Of a stretch of 64,000 nt of DNA, positions 15,374-25,024 are shown piece after piece. The stretch spans positions 108,896 to 172,895 of the forward strand of contig NZ_JACIIX010000001.1 in NCBI RefSeq assembly GCF_014205675.1, in the 5' to 3' direction. Each line of letters starts with the position of its first letter. The stretch's first letter is position 1. A program made the position numbers and the translations under genes. Source of the stretch: Novispirillum itersonii (GTDB lineage: Bacteria > Pseudomonadota > Alphaproteobacteria > Rhodospirillales > Rhodospirillaceae). Under the pieces are notes generated by a model. That model saw nothing but the letters and a program-made list of their open reading frames with translations. It did not search any database and had not been told where the DNA came from.

Positions 15374-15500
15374 CCTGTCTTCTCCCGTCCGGTCCGGTGC
15401 CCACCCCCCGGGCACACCCGGACGGGGGAATCCCCTGCTTTTTCCTGCTCCTTCCCACTTCCCCGTTCCGCCCCAGCGGGACGGGGTTTTTTCTGTCCGC

Positions 15501-16121
15501 TCAGCGGTCCTGCGGGATCAGGTCAGCCACCGCCTGTCGCCCATCGGCGCGCAGGCCTGCCGCCACCCTGGCCCGGTCGGCGGCAGAGCGGTTCTGGCTC
15601 ATCTTCGCCTTGCCCTCAATCCGCGTCAGCGGCATGCGGAAGCCGATGATCGCCCCCAGATGCGCCGTCAGAAAAGGCTCCGGGGCATCGTCAACCCGCC
15701 ACGGGTCGGGACGCCCGGCCTCGTGCCGGTCAGTCAGGGCCGACACCACCGCCCGCAGGCGGGGCAGATCGGTGAAAAATTCCGGGATGCCCCAGGCGTG
15801 GACGGTCACGTAGTTCCACGTTGGCACCACCTGCCCATGCTCGCGCTTCGACGGATACCACGACGGGGTGACATAGGCCTCCGGCCCCATGAACACCGCC
15901 AGCGCCTCCGCCCCCGGGGCAACCCGGGCCTGACGGTTGTTGCGGGCAACATGGCCATACAGGGTGCCGAACGCCCCTTCCTGCGGGGCAAGCACCAGCG
16001 GCAGCGGGGTGGCCAGCAGGCCATCCTCCCCATGAGTGATAAAGGTGGCCAGACCGGCGGCGGCGATCACCCGGTGCTGGTCGGCAAGGGAGTCAAGACG
16101 GAAGGCGGCGGGACATTCCAT
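15501..16121 (-). CDS. PaiB-family FMN-binding negative transcriptional regulator
   Basis: 206 residues from the ATG at 16121 (AGGA about 9 nt upstream). It has the PaiB/FMN-binding split-barrel pattern: DQHRVIAAAGLATFITHGED, LATPLPLVL, GTLYGHVARNNRQ (the family's H-x-A-R-x-N motif), PSWYPSKREHGQVVPTWNYV, and a C-terminal GFRMPLTRIEGKAKMSQNRS. B. subtilis PaiB represses sporulation and protease genes; in proteobacteria the role is largely unknown. About 490 bp separate it from the divergent LysR gene; that gap has no other clear gene. Confidence 0.9.
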   Translation of the reverse strand: MECPAAFRLDSLADQHRVIAAAGLATFITHGEDGLLATPLPLVLAPQEGAFGTLYGHVARNNRQARVAPGAEALAVFMGPEAYVTPSWYPSKREHGQVVPTWNYVTVHAWGIPEFFTDLPRLRAVVSALTDRHEAGRPDPWRVDDAPEPFLTAHLGAIIGFRMPLTRIEGKAKMSQNRSAADRARVAAGLRADGRQAVADLIPQDR

Positions 16122-16607
16122 GGCACAGATCCTGCGGGGAGCGGTCAGACAGCGACGGTGCCGCATCACAGGGAAGACCGGCAGCCGGTTCCGGGGGCTT
16201 GTAACCCGGAACCGGACTGCCGGACAGGGCCGGTTTTTACTTTATTGACCAGTCCACTAACCCTGCCGGATGGCAAATGGGGGACATGTCCCGGCAGGGG
16301 TATCTGTGGGGACGCGGCTGGTCAACCGTCCGGCCGGACCCCGGCCGTCCGTCGGGGTGACGGACCGGGGCCTGAACACGGTTTCCGGCGGGCAGACGGG
16401 CACGGCAGAAACCGCGTTCTGATCTGATACGTGCCAGCGGCGGAAATCCGGCGCAAAAATGTTCGCCGTCACTCAAGGCGTGACAGAAACCGCCGGAAGA
16501 CTTCAGCCGGGAACCGCACTGCCACTGCTGCAACGGACAGGGCCACACCCGAAAAATATTGCCAATCTTTTGCCGCCGGATAGAAAGAGCCGGATAGAAA
16601 GAAAACG
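16122..16607. other. Intergenic region between divergent PaiB-like and LysR genes, no gene seen
   Basis: The region contains an AT-richer patch (TTTTTACTTTATTGACCAGT) at about 16235-16254 and a short repeat (GGATAGAAAGA, twice) just before the LysR start. No RNA gene, repeat family or convincing promoter pair was recognised. Confidence 0.5.
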
Positions 16608-17492
16608 ATGAACACGCGCCCTCACGACTGGACCCTGATCGCTGCCTTTCTGGCTGTCATGCGCACCGGCAGCCTGTCCGCCGCCGCGCGGGCGCTGGCG
16701 CTGACCCAGCCCACCCTGCGCAGCCGGATCAGCGAACTGGAAACCCTGACCGGCACGCCGCTGTTCGTGCGCGGGCCAACCGGCCTGACCCCGACCGCCG
16801 CCGCCCGGTCCCTGCTGCCCGATGCCGAGGCAATGGACGCCGCCGGACATGTGTTTTACCGCCGGGCCGCCACCGGAGGACATCCGCTGGCCGGGGTGAT
16901 CCGCATCGCCGCCAGCGAGGTGACCGGCACCGAGGTGCTGCCGTTTGTGCTGGCCCCGTTCCTGCGGGACAACCCGTCGCTGCGGATTGAGCTGGACGCC
17001 AGCAACGGCGTCACCGATCTGCTGCGCTGCGAGGCCGATCTGGCCGTCCGCCATTCCCCGCCACAGCAGGGGGCGCTGGTGGCCCGGCAGATGCCGCCGG
17101 TTCCGCTGGGCTTTTATGCCTCAGACGCTTATCTGGCCCATCACGGCAGCCCGCAGGACTGGGCGGAGCTGGCCGCCGCCCATCCGTTTGTCTCCGACGA
17201 CCGCCGGGGCTGGATGGAGGCCGGATTTGCGCAGTATCAGGCCACCCCGCCGGACAGCACGGTGTGGAAGACCGATTTCGATCTGTCCGGCATTGCCGCC
17301 GTACGGGCCGGAATCGGCATCGGGCTGATTCAGGTGCCGGTGGCGCAGCGGCTGGGCCTGACCCGGGTGCTGCCGTCCTTCTCCACCCCGTTGCCGGTGT
17401 GGATCGTGATGCACGGGGACATGCGCGGCAATCCCCGGGTCCGGGCCGTGTTTGACGTACTGGTCGCCGCCTATCTCGGCGGACTGCTGTAG
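16608..17492 (+). CDS. LysR-family transcriptional regulator
   Basis: 294 residues. The HTH is standard (DWTLIAAFLAVMRTGSLSAA, ALTQPTLRSRISELETLTGT, PLFVRGPTGLTPTAAARSLL). The effector domain starts at GVIRIAASEVTGTEVLPFVL and ends near VWIVMHGDMRGNPRVRAVFD. The ATG at 16608 follows GGATAGAAAGAAAACG. The nearest divergent gene is the PaiB-like gene, 486 bp away, which could be its target. The 3' end faces the convergent chemoreceptor. Confidence 0.9.
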   Translation: MNTRPHDWTLIAAFLAVMRTGSLSAAARALALTQPTLRSRISELETLTGTPLFVRGPTGLTPTAAARSLLPDAEAMDAAGHVFYRRAATGGHPLAGVIRIAASEVTGTEVLPFVLAPFLRDNPSLRIELDASNGVTDLLRCEADLAVRHSPPQQGALVARQMPPVPLGFYASDAYLAHHGSPQDWAELAAAHPFVSDDRRGWMEAGFAQYQATPPDSTVWKTDFDLSGIAAVRAGIGIGLIQVPVAQRLGLTRVLPSFSTPLPVWIVMHGDMRGNPRVRAVFDVLVAAYLGGLL

Positions 17493-17517
17493 GCAGGCCG
17501 GAGCATCCGGCCGCCGG

Positions 17518-19461
17518 TTACAGTCTACGGATCCGGTCAAAGAAGGTATCAACCTGCGCCTTCATGGTTTCCGACTGCCGCGCCAGCTCCGCCGCCGCCG
17601 ACAGCAGCTGACCGGCGCTGTCCCCGGTTTCCCGGGCCCCTTCAGTCACGCTGATCACACTCTGTGACACATCCTGTGTGCCCTTGGCGGCCTCGGCGAC
17701 GTTGACGGCGATCTCCCGCGTTGCCTCGCCCTGTTCGGCCACCGCCGCGCTGATATCCCCGGACAGGGCATAGATTTCCCCGATCACGCCGGCGATTTCG
17801 CGGATGGCGGTCACCACCTCATCCGAGACCGTCTGGATGGCGGTGATCTGCGCCCCGATCTCGCCGGTGGCCTTGGCGGTCTGGTTGGCAAGGGATTTCA
17901 CCTCGTTCGCCACCACGGCAAAACCCTTTCCGGCCTCCCCGGCGCGGGCGGCCTCGATGGTGGCGTTCAGGGCCAGAAGATTGGTCTGACTGGCGATATC
18001 GTTGATCAGGCCGATGATCTGGCTGATCCGCGCCGTGGCCTCCACCAGCGACTGCACGGTGCTGTCCGTCCGCTCCGCCGCCTGCCGCGCCCGGTCGGCC
18101 ACCGTCTGTGACTGACCGGCCCGCTCGGCGATATGGCTGATCGAGGTGGCCAGATGGTCCGAGGACGCCGCCACGCTTTTCACGTTGACCGAGGCCTCTT
18201 CGGTGGCCGCCGCCGCCGTGGTGGCATCCTGCGCCGAGCGCTCTGCCGTGCCGGACAGCACCCGGGCAGTGGCTTCCAGCTCCGTCGCCGCCGAGGTCAC
18301 GGTTTCCAGCACCTTGACCATCTCACGGTCAAAGCCCTGCACCAGATCCTCCATCTGCCGGGTGCGCCGCTCGCGGGCTTCCAGCTCCGCCTGCTGGGCG
18401 GCTTCCAGACGGTCACGCTCCTGCGCGTTGTGACGGAACACCTGCACCGCCCCGGCCATCGCCCCGATCTCATCGGTGCGGTCGGAACAGGGGACATCGG
18501 TGGTCAGATCCCCCGCCGCCAGCCGCTTCATCGCCGTGGTCATCGCCAGCAGCGGCCGCGCCACCAGCGCCATCAGCGCCTGCCGCATCACCGCCACCAT
18601 CACCAGCGCCGCCAGCACACAGGCCACCACCACCGACCAGCGGAACGCCCGCAGCGGGGCAAAAGCCTCCTCGCGGTCGGCGGACAGCAGCAGCGACCAC
18701 TGCGCCCCCGGCAGGCTGACCGGCACCAGCATCACCAGATCGTCCCGCCCGGCCCCACGGGCCTGCTGCATGCCCGGCCCGACCGCCGGGGTCAGATCCG
18801 GGTACAGGTCTTTCAGCGGTTTGTTGATCAGCGCTTTGTCGGCATGAATCAGGATGGTGCCCTGCGCATCAACAATCAGCGCCCCGCCCTTCTGCCCGAG
18901 ATGGATGTCTGACAGCATCCGCACCAGACCGGCGATGCTGAAATCGCCCCCGGCCACCCCGGCTAGCGCCCCGCCCCGCATCACCGGGGCCGCCGCCGTC
19001 ACCGTCAGCTGCTGGGTTGAGGCCGAAACATAAGGCGCGGTGATCACCGCCTTGCCCGCCGACCGCGCCAGCTGATACCAGCCGCGTTTGCGCGGATCAT
19101 ACCCCTCCGGCTGCTGGCCCGGCGGGGCCCGCAGAAAGGCACCGTCGGCCTGAAAGCCGATGTAATCCATCTCAAAGGTTGCCCCCAGCAGCGGGGTGCT
19201 CAGCATCTCCGTCAGGCGGGCGGGGTCGGTCTGCCCCACCGCCGTCTGCGCCACCTGATCAATCAGGGCAATCCGGGCATTCAGCCAGTTGCTGACACTC
19301 AGGGCCGACACCCCGCCGACCTGCTTCAGGTCATCCTCCACCGCCTCTTCGATCAGCCCATGCTGATAGCGGTCGGAATAGAGGGCGAAAACCAGAAAAA
19401 CCGCCACCACCAGACCGGACAGCGCCAGCAAGATGCGCGTCATCAAACTCGATCTCATCAT
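17518..19461 (-). CDS. Methyl-accepting chemotaxis protein with dCache sensor
   Basis: 647 residues from the ATG at 19461 (GGAG site). Order: membrane segment ([19 protein letters not shown]), a large periplasmic dCache_1 domain ([54 protein letters not shown]), second membrane segment ([16 protein letters not shown]), HAMP, and a signalling domain with the hairpin tip [20 protein letters not shown]. It senses a small molecule outside the cell and controls CheA. It is a close paralogue of the receptor at 53232-55199. No che genes are present in the window. Confidence 0.93.
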   Translation of the reverse strand: MMRSSLMTRILLALSGLVVAVFLVFALYSDRYQHGLIEEAVEDDLKQVGGVSALSVSNWLNARIALIDQVAQTAVGQTDPARLTEMLSTPLLGATFEMDYIGFQADGAFLRAPPGQQPEGYDPRKRGWYQLARSAGKAVITAPYVSASTQQLTVTAAAPVMRGGALAGVAGGDFSIAGLVRMLSDIHLGQKGGALIVDAQGTILIHADKALINKPLKDLYPDLTPAVGPGMQQARGAGRDDLVMLVPVSLPGAQWSLLLSADREEAFAPLRAFRWSVVVACVLAALVMVAVMRQALMALVARPLLAMTTAMKRLAAGDLTTDVPCSDRTDEIGAMAGAVQVFRHNAQERDRLEAAQQAELEARERRTRQMEDLVQGFDREMVKVLETVTSAATELEATARVLSGTAERSAQDATTAAAATEEASVNVKSVAASSDHLATSISHIAERAGQSQTVADRARQAAERTDSTVQSLVEATARISQIIGLINDIASQTNLLALNATIEAARAGEAGKGFAVVANEVKSLANQTAKATGEIGAQITAIQTVSDEVVTAIREIAGVIGEIYALSGDISAAVAEQGEATREIAVNVAEAAKGTQDVSQSVISVTEGARETGDSAGQLLSAAAELARQSETMKAQVDTFFDRIRRL

Positions 19462-19839
19462 CCGCTCCTTCCCCCCCTTCGCTGAAACAGCCGCTTCAAT
19501 GGCTGCCCCGAACACCAGATTAGAGCATACAGTCATGCAATGACCGCAAGGCCGGATTACCGTGTTTGTGTTCTCTCCCGGTATAGAATTATAGGTCCGT
19601 CACAAAAAATTAAAGGAAACCAGATTATAATATTACAGTCTGTTCATATTTGTAATTTCTTTAATTATTGATAGACCCTCTCTTCTTCCGGAGACCGCCT
19701 CGCCAGACAGTAATCACCACCCGCCATCACAGCGGCCCTTCTTCAGAAAAGTCAACTGCAAACATGCAAAATGAGGCGGCCCTTCGACCGCCCCATTTCC
19801 CCCTTTCCAAACCGGTATCTCACTGTCCGGCCTTCCCTG
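19462..19839. other. AT-rich intergenic stretch
   Basis: About 19560-19680 is unusually AT-rich for this genome (for example TTATAATATTACAG and TTTCTTTAATTATTG). It lies upstream of the chemoreceptor on the minus strand and next to the S24-repressor module. No gene was recognised. Confidence 0.6.
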
Positions 19840-20467
19840 TCAGGTCCCGGCATCCCCTTCCCAGTCCGGATCATCGGCCAGATCCAGCGGACGGCCGATC
19901 CGGTGGCGCGGAAACAGCCGGGTCAGCGGCCCGACCGGCGGATACTGCCTGCGGGACACCTCGCGGGCCAGCACTTCGGCGGGCATATCCTCCGCCCGGC
20001 CCCGGCCCCAGCGGGCAAACTCGCGCGGACTGATCCGCTTGCCCGGCTGCACCGGCAGCGGTGCCCCGGGAATCCCCCCGGGGATCACGGCGGAACTGGG
20101 TGAAAACAGTCTGGGTGGTGCAGCCCAGCGCCCGCGCCAGCACCGCCACCGCCACCCCGGAGGACCGGCACTGATACAGCCAGTCCATCAGCTCCGGGGA
20201 CCACAGAATGCCGTGCCGGACCGGATCCCGCCGGACCGGCGGCGGGCAGGACGGCTTCTGCTGCGACACCGGACGGCCAACCCGGGCCGGACGCGGGGCC
20301 TCCGGCACTGGCACCGGCACCGGCACCGGAGCAGCACCGGCAGACAGCACCGGCGGCGGGCCAACCCGTGGGGCCCGGCGGAACCCCTGAGCGGCCCCGG
20401 CAGAGCCGGACGCAGCGGCGGGCAGACGCCGCCGGTCCCCCCCGGCGGCGGTATAGAAAGCAGTCAT
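19840..20467 (-). pseudogene. Helix-turn-helix protein gene interrupted by a one-base frameshift
   Basis: Translation starts at the ATG at 20467 with a good AGGAAG site. It gives a Pro/Ala-rich N-terminus (PVPVPVPVPEAP) and then a HTH-like segment (SPELMDWLYQCRSSGVAVAV, LARALGCTTQTVFTQFRR). At a run of six G (plus-strand C-run 20074-20079) the coding signal moves to another frame, which continues KRISPREFARWGRGRAEDMP and ends at the TGA at 19840. Removing one G restores a 208-residue protein. It is divergent from the S24 repressor. The function is unknown; it may be a phage-like regulator. The shift may be real, phase-variable or a sequencing error. Confidence 0.55.
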
Positions 20468-20587
20468 GGCAGATCTTCCTGTTCAGGTGCGGTGCCACCG
20501 GATACGGTCTCAGGCCCGGACCGACCGGTGGCACGACAGTCTTCATTCGGCACGCAGGCCCGGAGGGCATGGCCACCACGGGGTCGC

Positions 20588-20640
20588 GTTGCGAGATAGT
20601 TGCGTTTTTTACATCGACATGTCAATGCGAAAAGCGCAAT
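20588..20640. promoter_or_regulatory. Operator-like half-sites (TTGCG / CGCAA) upstream of the S24 repressor
   Basis: GTTGCGA and GTTGCG occur at 20588-20604, and the inverted pair AATGCGAAAAGCGCAAT at 20624-20640. They resemble the perfect operator at 21401-21421 and sit in the divergent promoter region between the repressor and the helix-turn-helix gene, consistent with autoregulation. Confidence 0.6.
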
Positions 20641-20674
20641 ATCGCATCAGTTCCAAAACCCCAATAATGCAACC

Positions 20675-21379
20675 ATGACTTTGATCGACACCATCAGACA
20701 GGCCCTGCAAAGCCCCGGCAAAAGCCAGCGCGGGCTGGCCCGGGCCATGGGGCTGGACCCCGCCGCCGTCAACCGCATGCTGAAAGGCGAGCGCCAGATC
20801 AAGGCGCACGAACTGACGGCCATCCGCGAGTATCTCGGCCTCCCCCCGGCCGAGGACCTGCCCGCCCCCACCATCCCCCGCAGTCCCGGTGCTTCCCCCG
20901 GGCAGACGGAGCCGCCCGGCCTGCCCGGCTGGCGGCAGCCCCCGGCTTTTGCCGAGGAATTCGCCATGGTCCCGGTTTATGATGCCCGCGCCTCCGCCGG
21001 GCCCGGTGCCATCAACACCGATGCCGAACCGGTCTGTTTCAGCGCCTTCCGCTGGGAATGGCTGCGCCGGGTCACCCAGGCCCCGCCCGATCAGCTGGCG
21101 GTGATTCAGGTGGCGGGGGACAGCATGGAACCGACCCTGCACCATGGCGACCATGTCCTGATCGACCGGACCGTCACCCGCTGGACCCGGGATGGCCTCT
21201 ACGTGATCCGCTACGCCATTTCCGACGAACTGATGGTCAAGCGGCTGCTGTGGATCCCCAGCAGCCGCACGTTTTCGATCCGCAGTGACAACCCGGCCTA
21301 TGGCAACACCGACGGCGTCGGCCCCGATGACCTGAGCGTGGTCGGTCGGGTGCTGTGGCTGGGGCGGAACATCGGCTGA
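20675..21379 (+). CDS. XRE-S24 family repressor (CI/LexA-like)
   Basis: 234 residues from the ATG at 20675. The N-terminal XRE helix-turn-helix (QRGLARAMGLDPAAVNRMLK, GERQIKAHELTAIREYL) is followed by a Pro-rich linker and a C-terminal S24 domain. The catalytic Ser is in VAGDSMEPTLHHGDHVLID, and the general-base Lys is likely in DELMVKRLLW. The A-G cleavage region may be ARASAGPGA. Such proteins repress phage or stress genes and can be inactivated by self-cleavage or by signal binding. Operators lie on both sides of the gene. No phage structural, integrase or replication genes accompany it. Confidence 0.92.
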   Translation: MTLIDTIRQALQSPGKSQRGLARAMGLDPAAVNRMLKGERQIKAHELTAIREYLGLPPAEDLPAPTIPRSPGASPGQTEPPGLPGWRQPPAFAEEFAMVPVYDARASAGPGAINTDAEPVCFSAFRWEWLRRVTQAPPDQLAVIQVAGDSMEPTLHHGDHVLIDRTVTRWTRDGLYVIRYAISDELMVKRLLWIPSSRTFSIRSDNPAYGNTDGVGPDDLSVVGRVLWLGRNIG

Positions 21380-21400
21380 TGCGGCTTGACGGGTTGCATG

Positions 21401-21421
21401 TTGTTGCGAAAATCGCAACAA
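21401..21421. promoter_or_regulatory. Perfect 21-bp operator palindrome
   Basis: TTGTTGCGA-AAA-TCGCAACAA is a 9-bp perfect inverted repeat around an AAA centre, 37 bp upstream of the ATG of the following small gene and 21 bp after the S24 repressor stop. Its half-site matches those upstream of the repressor. Confidence 0.75.
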
Positions 21422-21458
21422 TTAGCATTCCCGCTCACACTGCCACCGAGGACACCCG

Positions 21459-21812
21459 ATGTACCTGCCCTGGACCGTCACCCTGACCACAGACGACGGC
21501 GCCCTGATCCAGCAGATTGATCTGGTCGCCGAAATCACCCCATACCGGGATGCCGGAACCGAAACCGGGGAGGCGATGATACAGGACCTGTATGTGGATC
21601 ACCGCCGCACCCCGCTGGCCCCCCCGGCCCTGAGCCGGATCACCGGGCCGCTGGCGGTGGCGCTGACCGATGCGCTGGAAGCGGACCCCGCCTTCCACGA
21701 CCGCGCCCGGGATGGTCTGACAGCCGACGCCGCCCCCCGCAGACCGGACCGGACCCAGCGCCGGACCGCCATCGATGGCAGCGGCGTCCGCTTCGGCCCG
21801 TGGCAGCGGTAA
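21459..21812 (+). CDS. Hypothetical protein, probable target of the S24 repressor
   Basis: 117 residues, with GAGGA upstream of the ATG at 21459. The N-terminal half looks like a beta-rich domain (LPWTVTLTTDDGALIQQIDL, then GEAMIQDLYVDHR); a helical stretch follows (ALSRITGPLAVALTDALEAD) and an Arg-rich C-terminus ends FGPWQR. I do not recognise the family. The perfect operator lies in its promoter region, so it is likely repressed by the S24 protein. A hairpin (CTCCCGG-TCTG-CCGGGAG, 21815-21832) follows the stop. Confidence 0.65.
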   Translation: MYLPWTVTLTTDDGALIQQIDLVAEITPYRDAGTETGEAMIQDLYVDHRRTPLAPPALSRITGPLAVALTDALEADPAFHDRARDGLTADAAPRRPDRTQRRTAIDGSGVRFGPWQR

Positions 21813-22284
21813 GCCTCCCGGTCTGCCGGGAGTCGCCCCGCCCCGCGCCCCGGCAGCCCGTTCTTTTCCGCCGGACGCAGCCCTCCCGGAGCCGGGACCG
21901 TCACGATCCATCCGGAATTGTTGCTGCACCGCCACAGATTGATGGTATTAATCCTTAAGACTCACACCGTCGGCCGGGGGCATGGTTCAACCGGCTGATG
22001 CGGGGTGAAAATACCGGCCTCAGCCATTCTGCGGAACCGGAAAACCACACTCATAAGATGCTTTACTACCAAAAAGATCTTCCCGCGCAGCTCTGTTGTC
22101 TCCTTTGGGAGAGGTCCCTGCCCTATGCGGACGACACGGAAAAATTGCGCTTACCCTACAGGCTGTTACAGTATCAGTATCCTTGCATGCGCCTGCTGAC
22201 CGGGCAGGCCGCACCGCCGCAGGTGCTGTGCCGCAAACGCCGCACGGCACCGGCAACACACCGACTGATGGGAGCACGGTCCGG
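21813..22284. other. Intergenic region upstream of the siaA-like gene
   Basis: Apart from the hairpin at 21815-21832 and a second GC inverted repeat near 21880-21900, no gene or RNA is apparent. The region before 22285 should hold the promoter of the sia operon. Confidence 0.5.
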
Positions 22285-24312
22285 ATGGCCACCTTTGGCT
22301 TAAGAGCCAAATCCCTGCTGCTGATGGGGTTGGTCAGCCTGCTGGTGCTGCTGGTCGCGATGACGGCCAGCTGGCAGATCATCGGCGGGGTCCAGTCGTT
22401 TTTTGTCGAACAGTACGCCCAGACCACCACCGCGCTGGCGCGGGAACGTCTGGTCGCCCCGGTCAGCCGCCAGCTGGCGCTGGCCCGGCGCTTTGCCACC
22501 CTGACCTCAACCCGGGCGTGGCTGGCGGACGAGAGCGACCCGGAGAAGGCCCGGCGCTTTTTCACCGAGGCCCGGACCTACAGCCAGTCGTTTGAGGACC
22601 ACCTGTATTTTGTCGGCAGCGCCGCCACCCTCAACTATTACCTCAACGATGCCTTCAGCCCGGAAACGTCGCAGGCCCGCTACCGCATGCGCAGCGGCAA
22701 TCCGGCCAACGACTGGTTCTTCACCTCGATGGCGGGCCGGGCATCCTACAACATCAACGTGGACACCGACCCGGCGGTCAAAGGGGTCAAGGTGTGGTTC
22801 AACACCGTTGTCACCGACAGCGATGACCCGGCTTCGGCCCGGCGCATCGGCGTCGCCGGAACCGGCATCGACCTGACGGGGCTGCTCCAGGATTACATGA
22901 CCAGCCTCGGACCCGGCATCCTGCCGATGGCCATCAACCGCGGCGGGGCGATCCAGATGCATCCGGACTGGTCGCGGGTGGCCAGCAATTCCACCGCCGG
23001 GGGACTTGAGGACCGCACCACCAACCTTCTCGCCAGCCTGTCCCCGGCGGATGCGGATGCCCTGCGCGCCGCCATGGTGCGCACCACCGCCCTTGATAAG
23101 TCGATCGAGCTGCTGCCGGTGACGCTGGACGGCACACCGCGCCTGCTGGCGGTCACCTATCTGGAAGAGATCCACTGGTATGTGATCAATGCCTTCGACC
23201 CGACGGCCGTCCGCCCGGCCCGGGTCCAGACCCTGATCATCGGGGCGGTGGTCACCGCGGTGCTGCTGCTGGCGGCGGTGCTGGGCATCGGCCTTGTGGT
23301 GTCGCGGATGGTGCTGCGCCCGTTGCAGCAGCTGCAACGCGGGGTGCAGGCGGTGGCACAGGGCCGCTACGACATGCCGCTGCCGGAGAACCGCCGCGAT
23401 GAGTTCGGCGACCTCAGCCGGATGTTCCGCTTCATGGCGCAGGAGGTGCAGCGCACCACCCAGACGCTGGAACAGCGGGTGGAGGAACGCACCCGTGATC
23501 TGGCCGAGGCCAACCGGGTGATGACCGTCGCCCAGCGGCAGATCAATGACTCGCTGGACTACGCCCAGCTGATCCAGCGCGGCCTTCTGGCCAAGGATAC
23601 CGTCTGGACGGACCCCGGCACCGATATCGGCTGGCTGTGGCTGCCGAAAGATGTGGTCGGCGGGGACTTCCATTTCTGCCGCCGCAGCGGCGACACGCTG
23701 GTGATCGGGGTGTTTGACTGTGCCGGGCACGGTGTGCCGGGGGCGCTGATGACCATGCGCACCCATGCCGCGCTGGAACAGGCGCTGGCCGCCGCCGCCC
23801 CCGGCGATCCCGCCGGGGTGCTGACCCGTCTGGATGCCCTGCTGCGCAACAATGCGCTGGCCGGGCCGGACGGCGATGGCCGCTTTGTCGCCACCGGGGT
23901 GGATGCCGGTCTGCTGATGGTCGATACCGCCCGCCGTTCCGCCGTGTTCTCCGGGGCCCGGATTGACCTGTACTGCCGGCCGCCGGGCGACGTGACCCGG
24001 GCCGGAGCCGTCACCTGCATCACCGGCAGCCGCCGCTGTCTGGGGGATGGCAAGCCCGGCACCTACAGCAATGCCGAACTGCCGCTGCTGCCCGGCCAGA
24101 CCCTGTATATGGTGACCGACGGGGTGCTGGACCAGTCCGGCGGGGCGGAAGGGTTCGGGTTCGGGCGGCACCGGCTGCTGGACCTGATCCTGTCGCACGG
24201 CACCGCCGCCGCCGCCGCCCAGATTCAGGCCCTTGACGCCGCCCTGACCCTGTACCGGGCCGACCGGCCGCAGCGCGATGACATGACCGCCCTGTGCCTC
24301 CGCCTGAAGTAG
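22285..24312 (+). CDS. siaA: SiaA-like membrane PP2C/SpoIIE-type protein phosphatase
   Basis: 675 residues. A first membrane segment (about 9-30) is followed by a large periplasmic Cache region. A second membrane segment (TLIIGAVVTAVLLLAAVLGI, about 315-335), HAMP (VVSRMVLRPLQQLQRGVQAV) and a coiled coil come next. The C-terminal SpoIIE/PP2C phosphatase domain has metal-binding acids in VVGGDFHF (Asp460), FDCAGHGVPGALMTM and VTDGVLDQ, and a final DDMTALCLRLK. This architecture, followed by siaB, siaC and siaD homologues in order, matches the Pseudomonas sia operon. There SiaA dephosphorylates SiaC in response to an external signal and so turns on SiaD. Confidence 0.92.
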   Translation: MATFGLRAKSLLLMGLVSLLVLLVAMTASWQIIGGVQSFFVEQYAQTTTALARERLVAPVSRQLALARRFATLTSTRAWLADESDPEKARRFFTEARTYSQSFEDHLYFVGSAATLNYYLNDAFSPETSQARYRMRSGNPANDWFFTSMAGRASYNINVDTDPAVKGVKVWFNTVVTDSDDPASARRIGVAGTGIDLTGLLQDYMTSLGPGILPMAINRGGAIQMHPDWSRVASNSTAGGLEDRTTNLLASLSPADADALRAAMVRTTALDKSIELLPVTLDGTPRLLAVTYLEEIHWYVINAFDPTAVRPARVQTLIIGAVVTAVLLLAAVLGIGLVVSRMVLRPLQQLQRGVQAVAQGRYDMPLPENRRDEFGDLSRMFRFMAQEVQRTTQTLEQRVEERTRDLAEANRVMTVAQRQINDSLDYAQLIQRGLLAKDTVWTDPGTDIGWLWLPKDVVGGDFHFCRRSGDTLVIGVFDCAGHGVPGALMTMRTHAALEQALAAAAPGDPAGVLTRLDALLRNNALAGPDGDGRFVATGVDAGLLMVDTARRSAVFSGARIDLYCRPPGDVTRAGAVTCITGSRRCLGDGKPGTYSNAELPLLPGQTLYMVTDGVLDQSGGAEGFGFGRHRLLDLILSHGTAAAAAQIQALDAALTLYRADRPQRDDMTALCLRLK

Positions 24313-24381
24313 TATCCGTCCGCGTCCGTCTGCGTTACCATCCGATCCAACCGCCCATTCCATGCTGCCGCAGGACCTGCC

Positions 24382-24951
24382 ATGAACCCGTCCGTCGTGA
24401 ACCCGCCCGTCATGAACCCAATCGATCTGTTTTCGCTGCGAGAGCGCTTTAACCAGACCAATATCATGCTGTGTTTCAACGGGCCGATGTCGCGCAGCCT
24501 GATTGAGGAGATCGGCAACGCCCTGAAGAACTACCTGACCGCCGATCAGGCCCACCCGGCCGCCGCCACCGATGTGTTCGGCACCTATATCGAGCTGACC
24601 CAGAACATCCGCCATTACACCCATGCCAAGGCGTGGTCGGAGCAGGATGCCGGGGCCACCGTGGTGATCTCCCGCGAGGCGGACGGCCGCTATGTGGTCT
24701 GCGCCGGCAACCTGATCGAACAGCAGGATGGCGAGGCGGTGTGTGCGCTGGTCGATCAGCTGGCCGGTCTCGACAAAGCCGCCCTGAAGGCCCTGTATAA
24801 GGAACAGCTGCGCAAGCCGCGCCCGGATGCCAGCAGCGGCGCCGGACTGGGGCTGATCCACGTGGCCCGCACCGCCACCGCCCCCCTTCAGGCCACCCTG
24901 CACCCCCTGCCCGATGGCCGGGCCTTCTTCAGCCTGCGGGCGGTGATCTGA
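24382..24951 (+). CDS. siaB: SiaB-like protein kinase
   Basis: 189 residues starting at the ATG at 24382 (AGGA site); an internal ATG at 24412 is possible. It matches SiaB: IDLFSLRERFNQTNIMLCFN, GPMSRSLIEEIGNALKNYL, FGTYIELTQNIRHYTHAKAW (helix with the conserved E-x-x-Q-N-x-x-x-Y of this GHKL-related kinase), VCAGNLIEQQD, and a C-terminal Gly-rich segment SSGAGLGLIHVARTA like an ATP lid. In Pseudomonas SiaB phosphorylates SiaC on a Thr and SiaA opposes it. It is the second gene of the four-gene operon. Confidence 0.92.
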   Translation: MNPSVVNPPVMNPIDLFSLRERFNQTNIMLCFNGPMSRSLIEEIGNALKNYLTADQAHPAAATDVFGTYIELTQNIRHYTHAKAWSEQDAGATVVISREADGRYVVCAGNLIEQQDGEAVCALVDQLAGLDKAALKALYKEQLRKPRPDASSGAGLGLIHVARTATAPLQATLHPLPDGRAFFSLRAVI

Positions 24952-25024
24952 CCACCCCCTTCCCCCCTTCCCCCGGCCTCTCTTCCCGGCCTATAAAACC
25001 GACAGCCTGCCCCCGAGGATCCCG

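Noticed and set aside
19668..20033. Plus-strand frame downstream of the AT-rich patch
   Set aside because: It runs opposite the more convincing frameshifted minus-strand gene and has no ribosome-binding site or recognisable domain.
19840..21812. Prophage call for the S24 repressor region
   Set aside because: No integrase, replication, packaging or structural genes and no attachment repeats were seen.
22507..24903. Very long minus-strand open frame (798 codons) opposite siaA and siaB
   Set aside because: It is the antisense of clearly coding siaA/siaB sequence in high-GC DNA, rich in Gly, Arg, His and Gln, with no domain signal.
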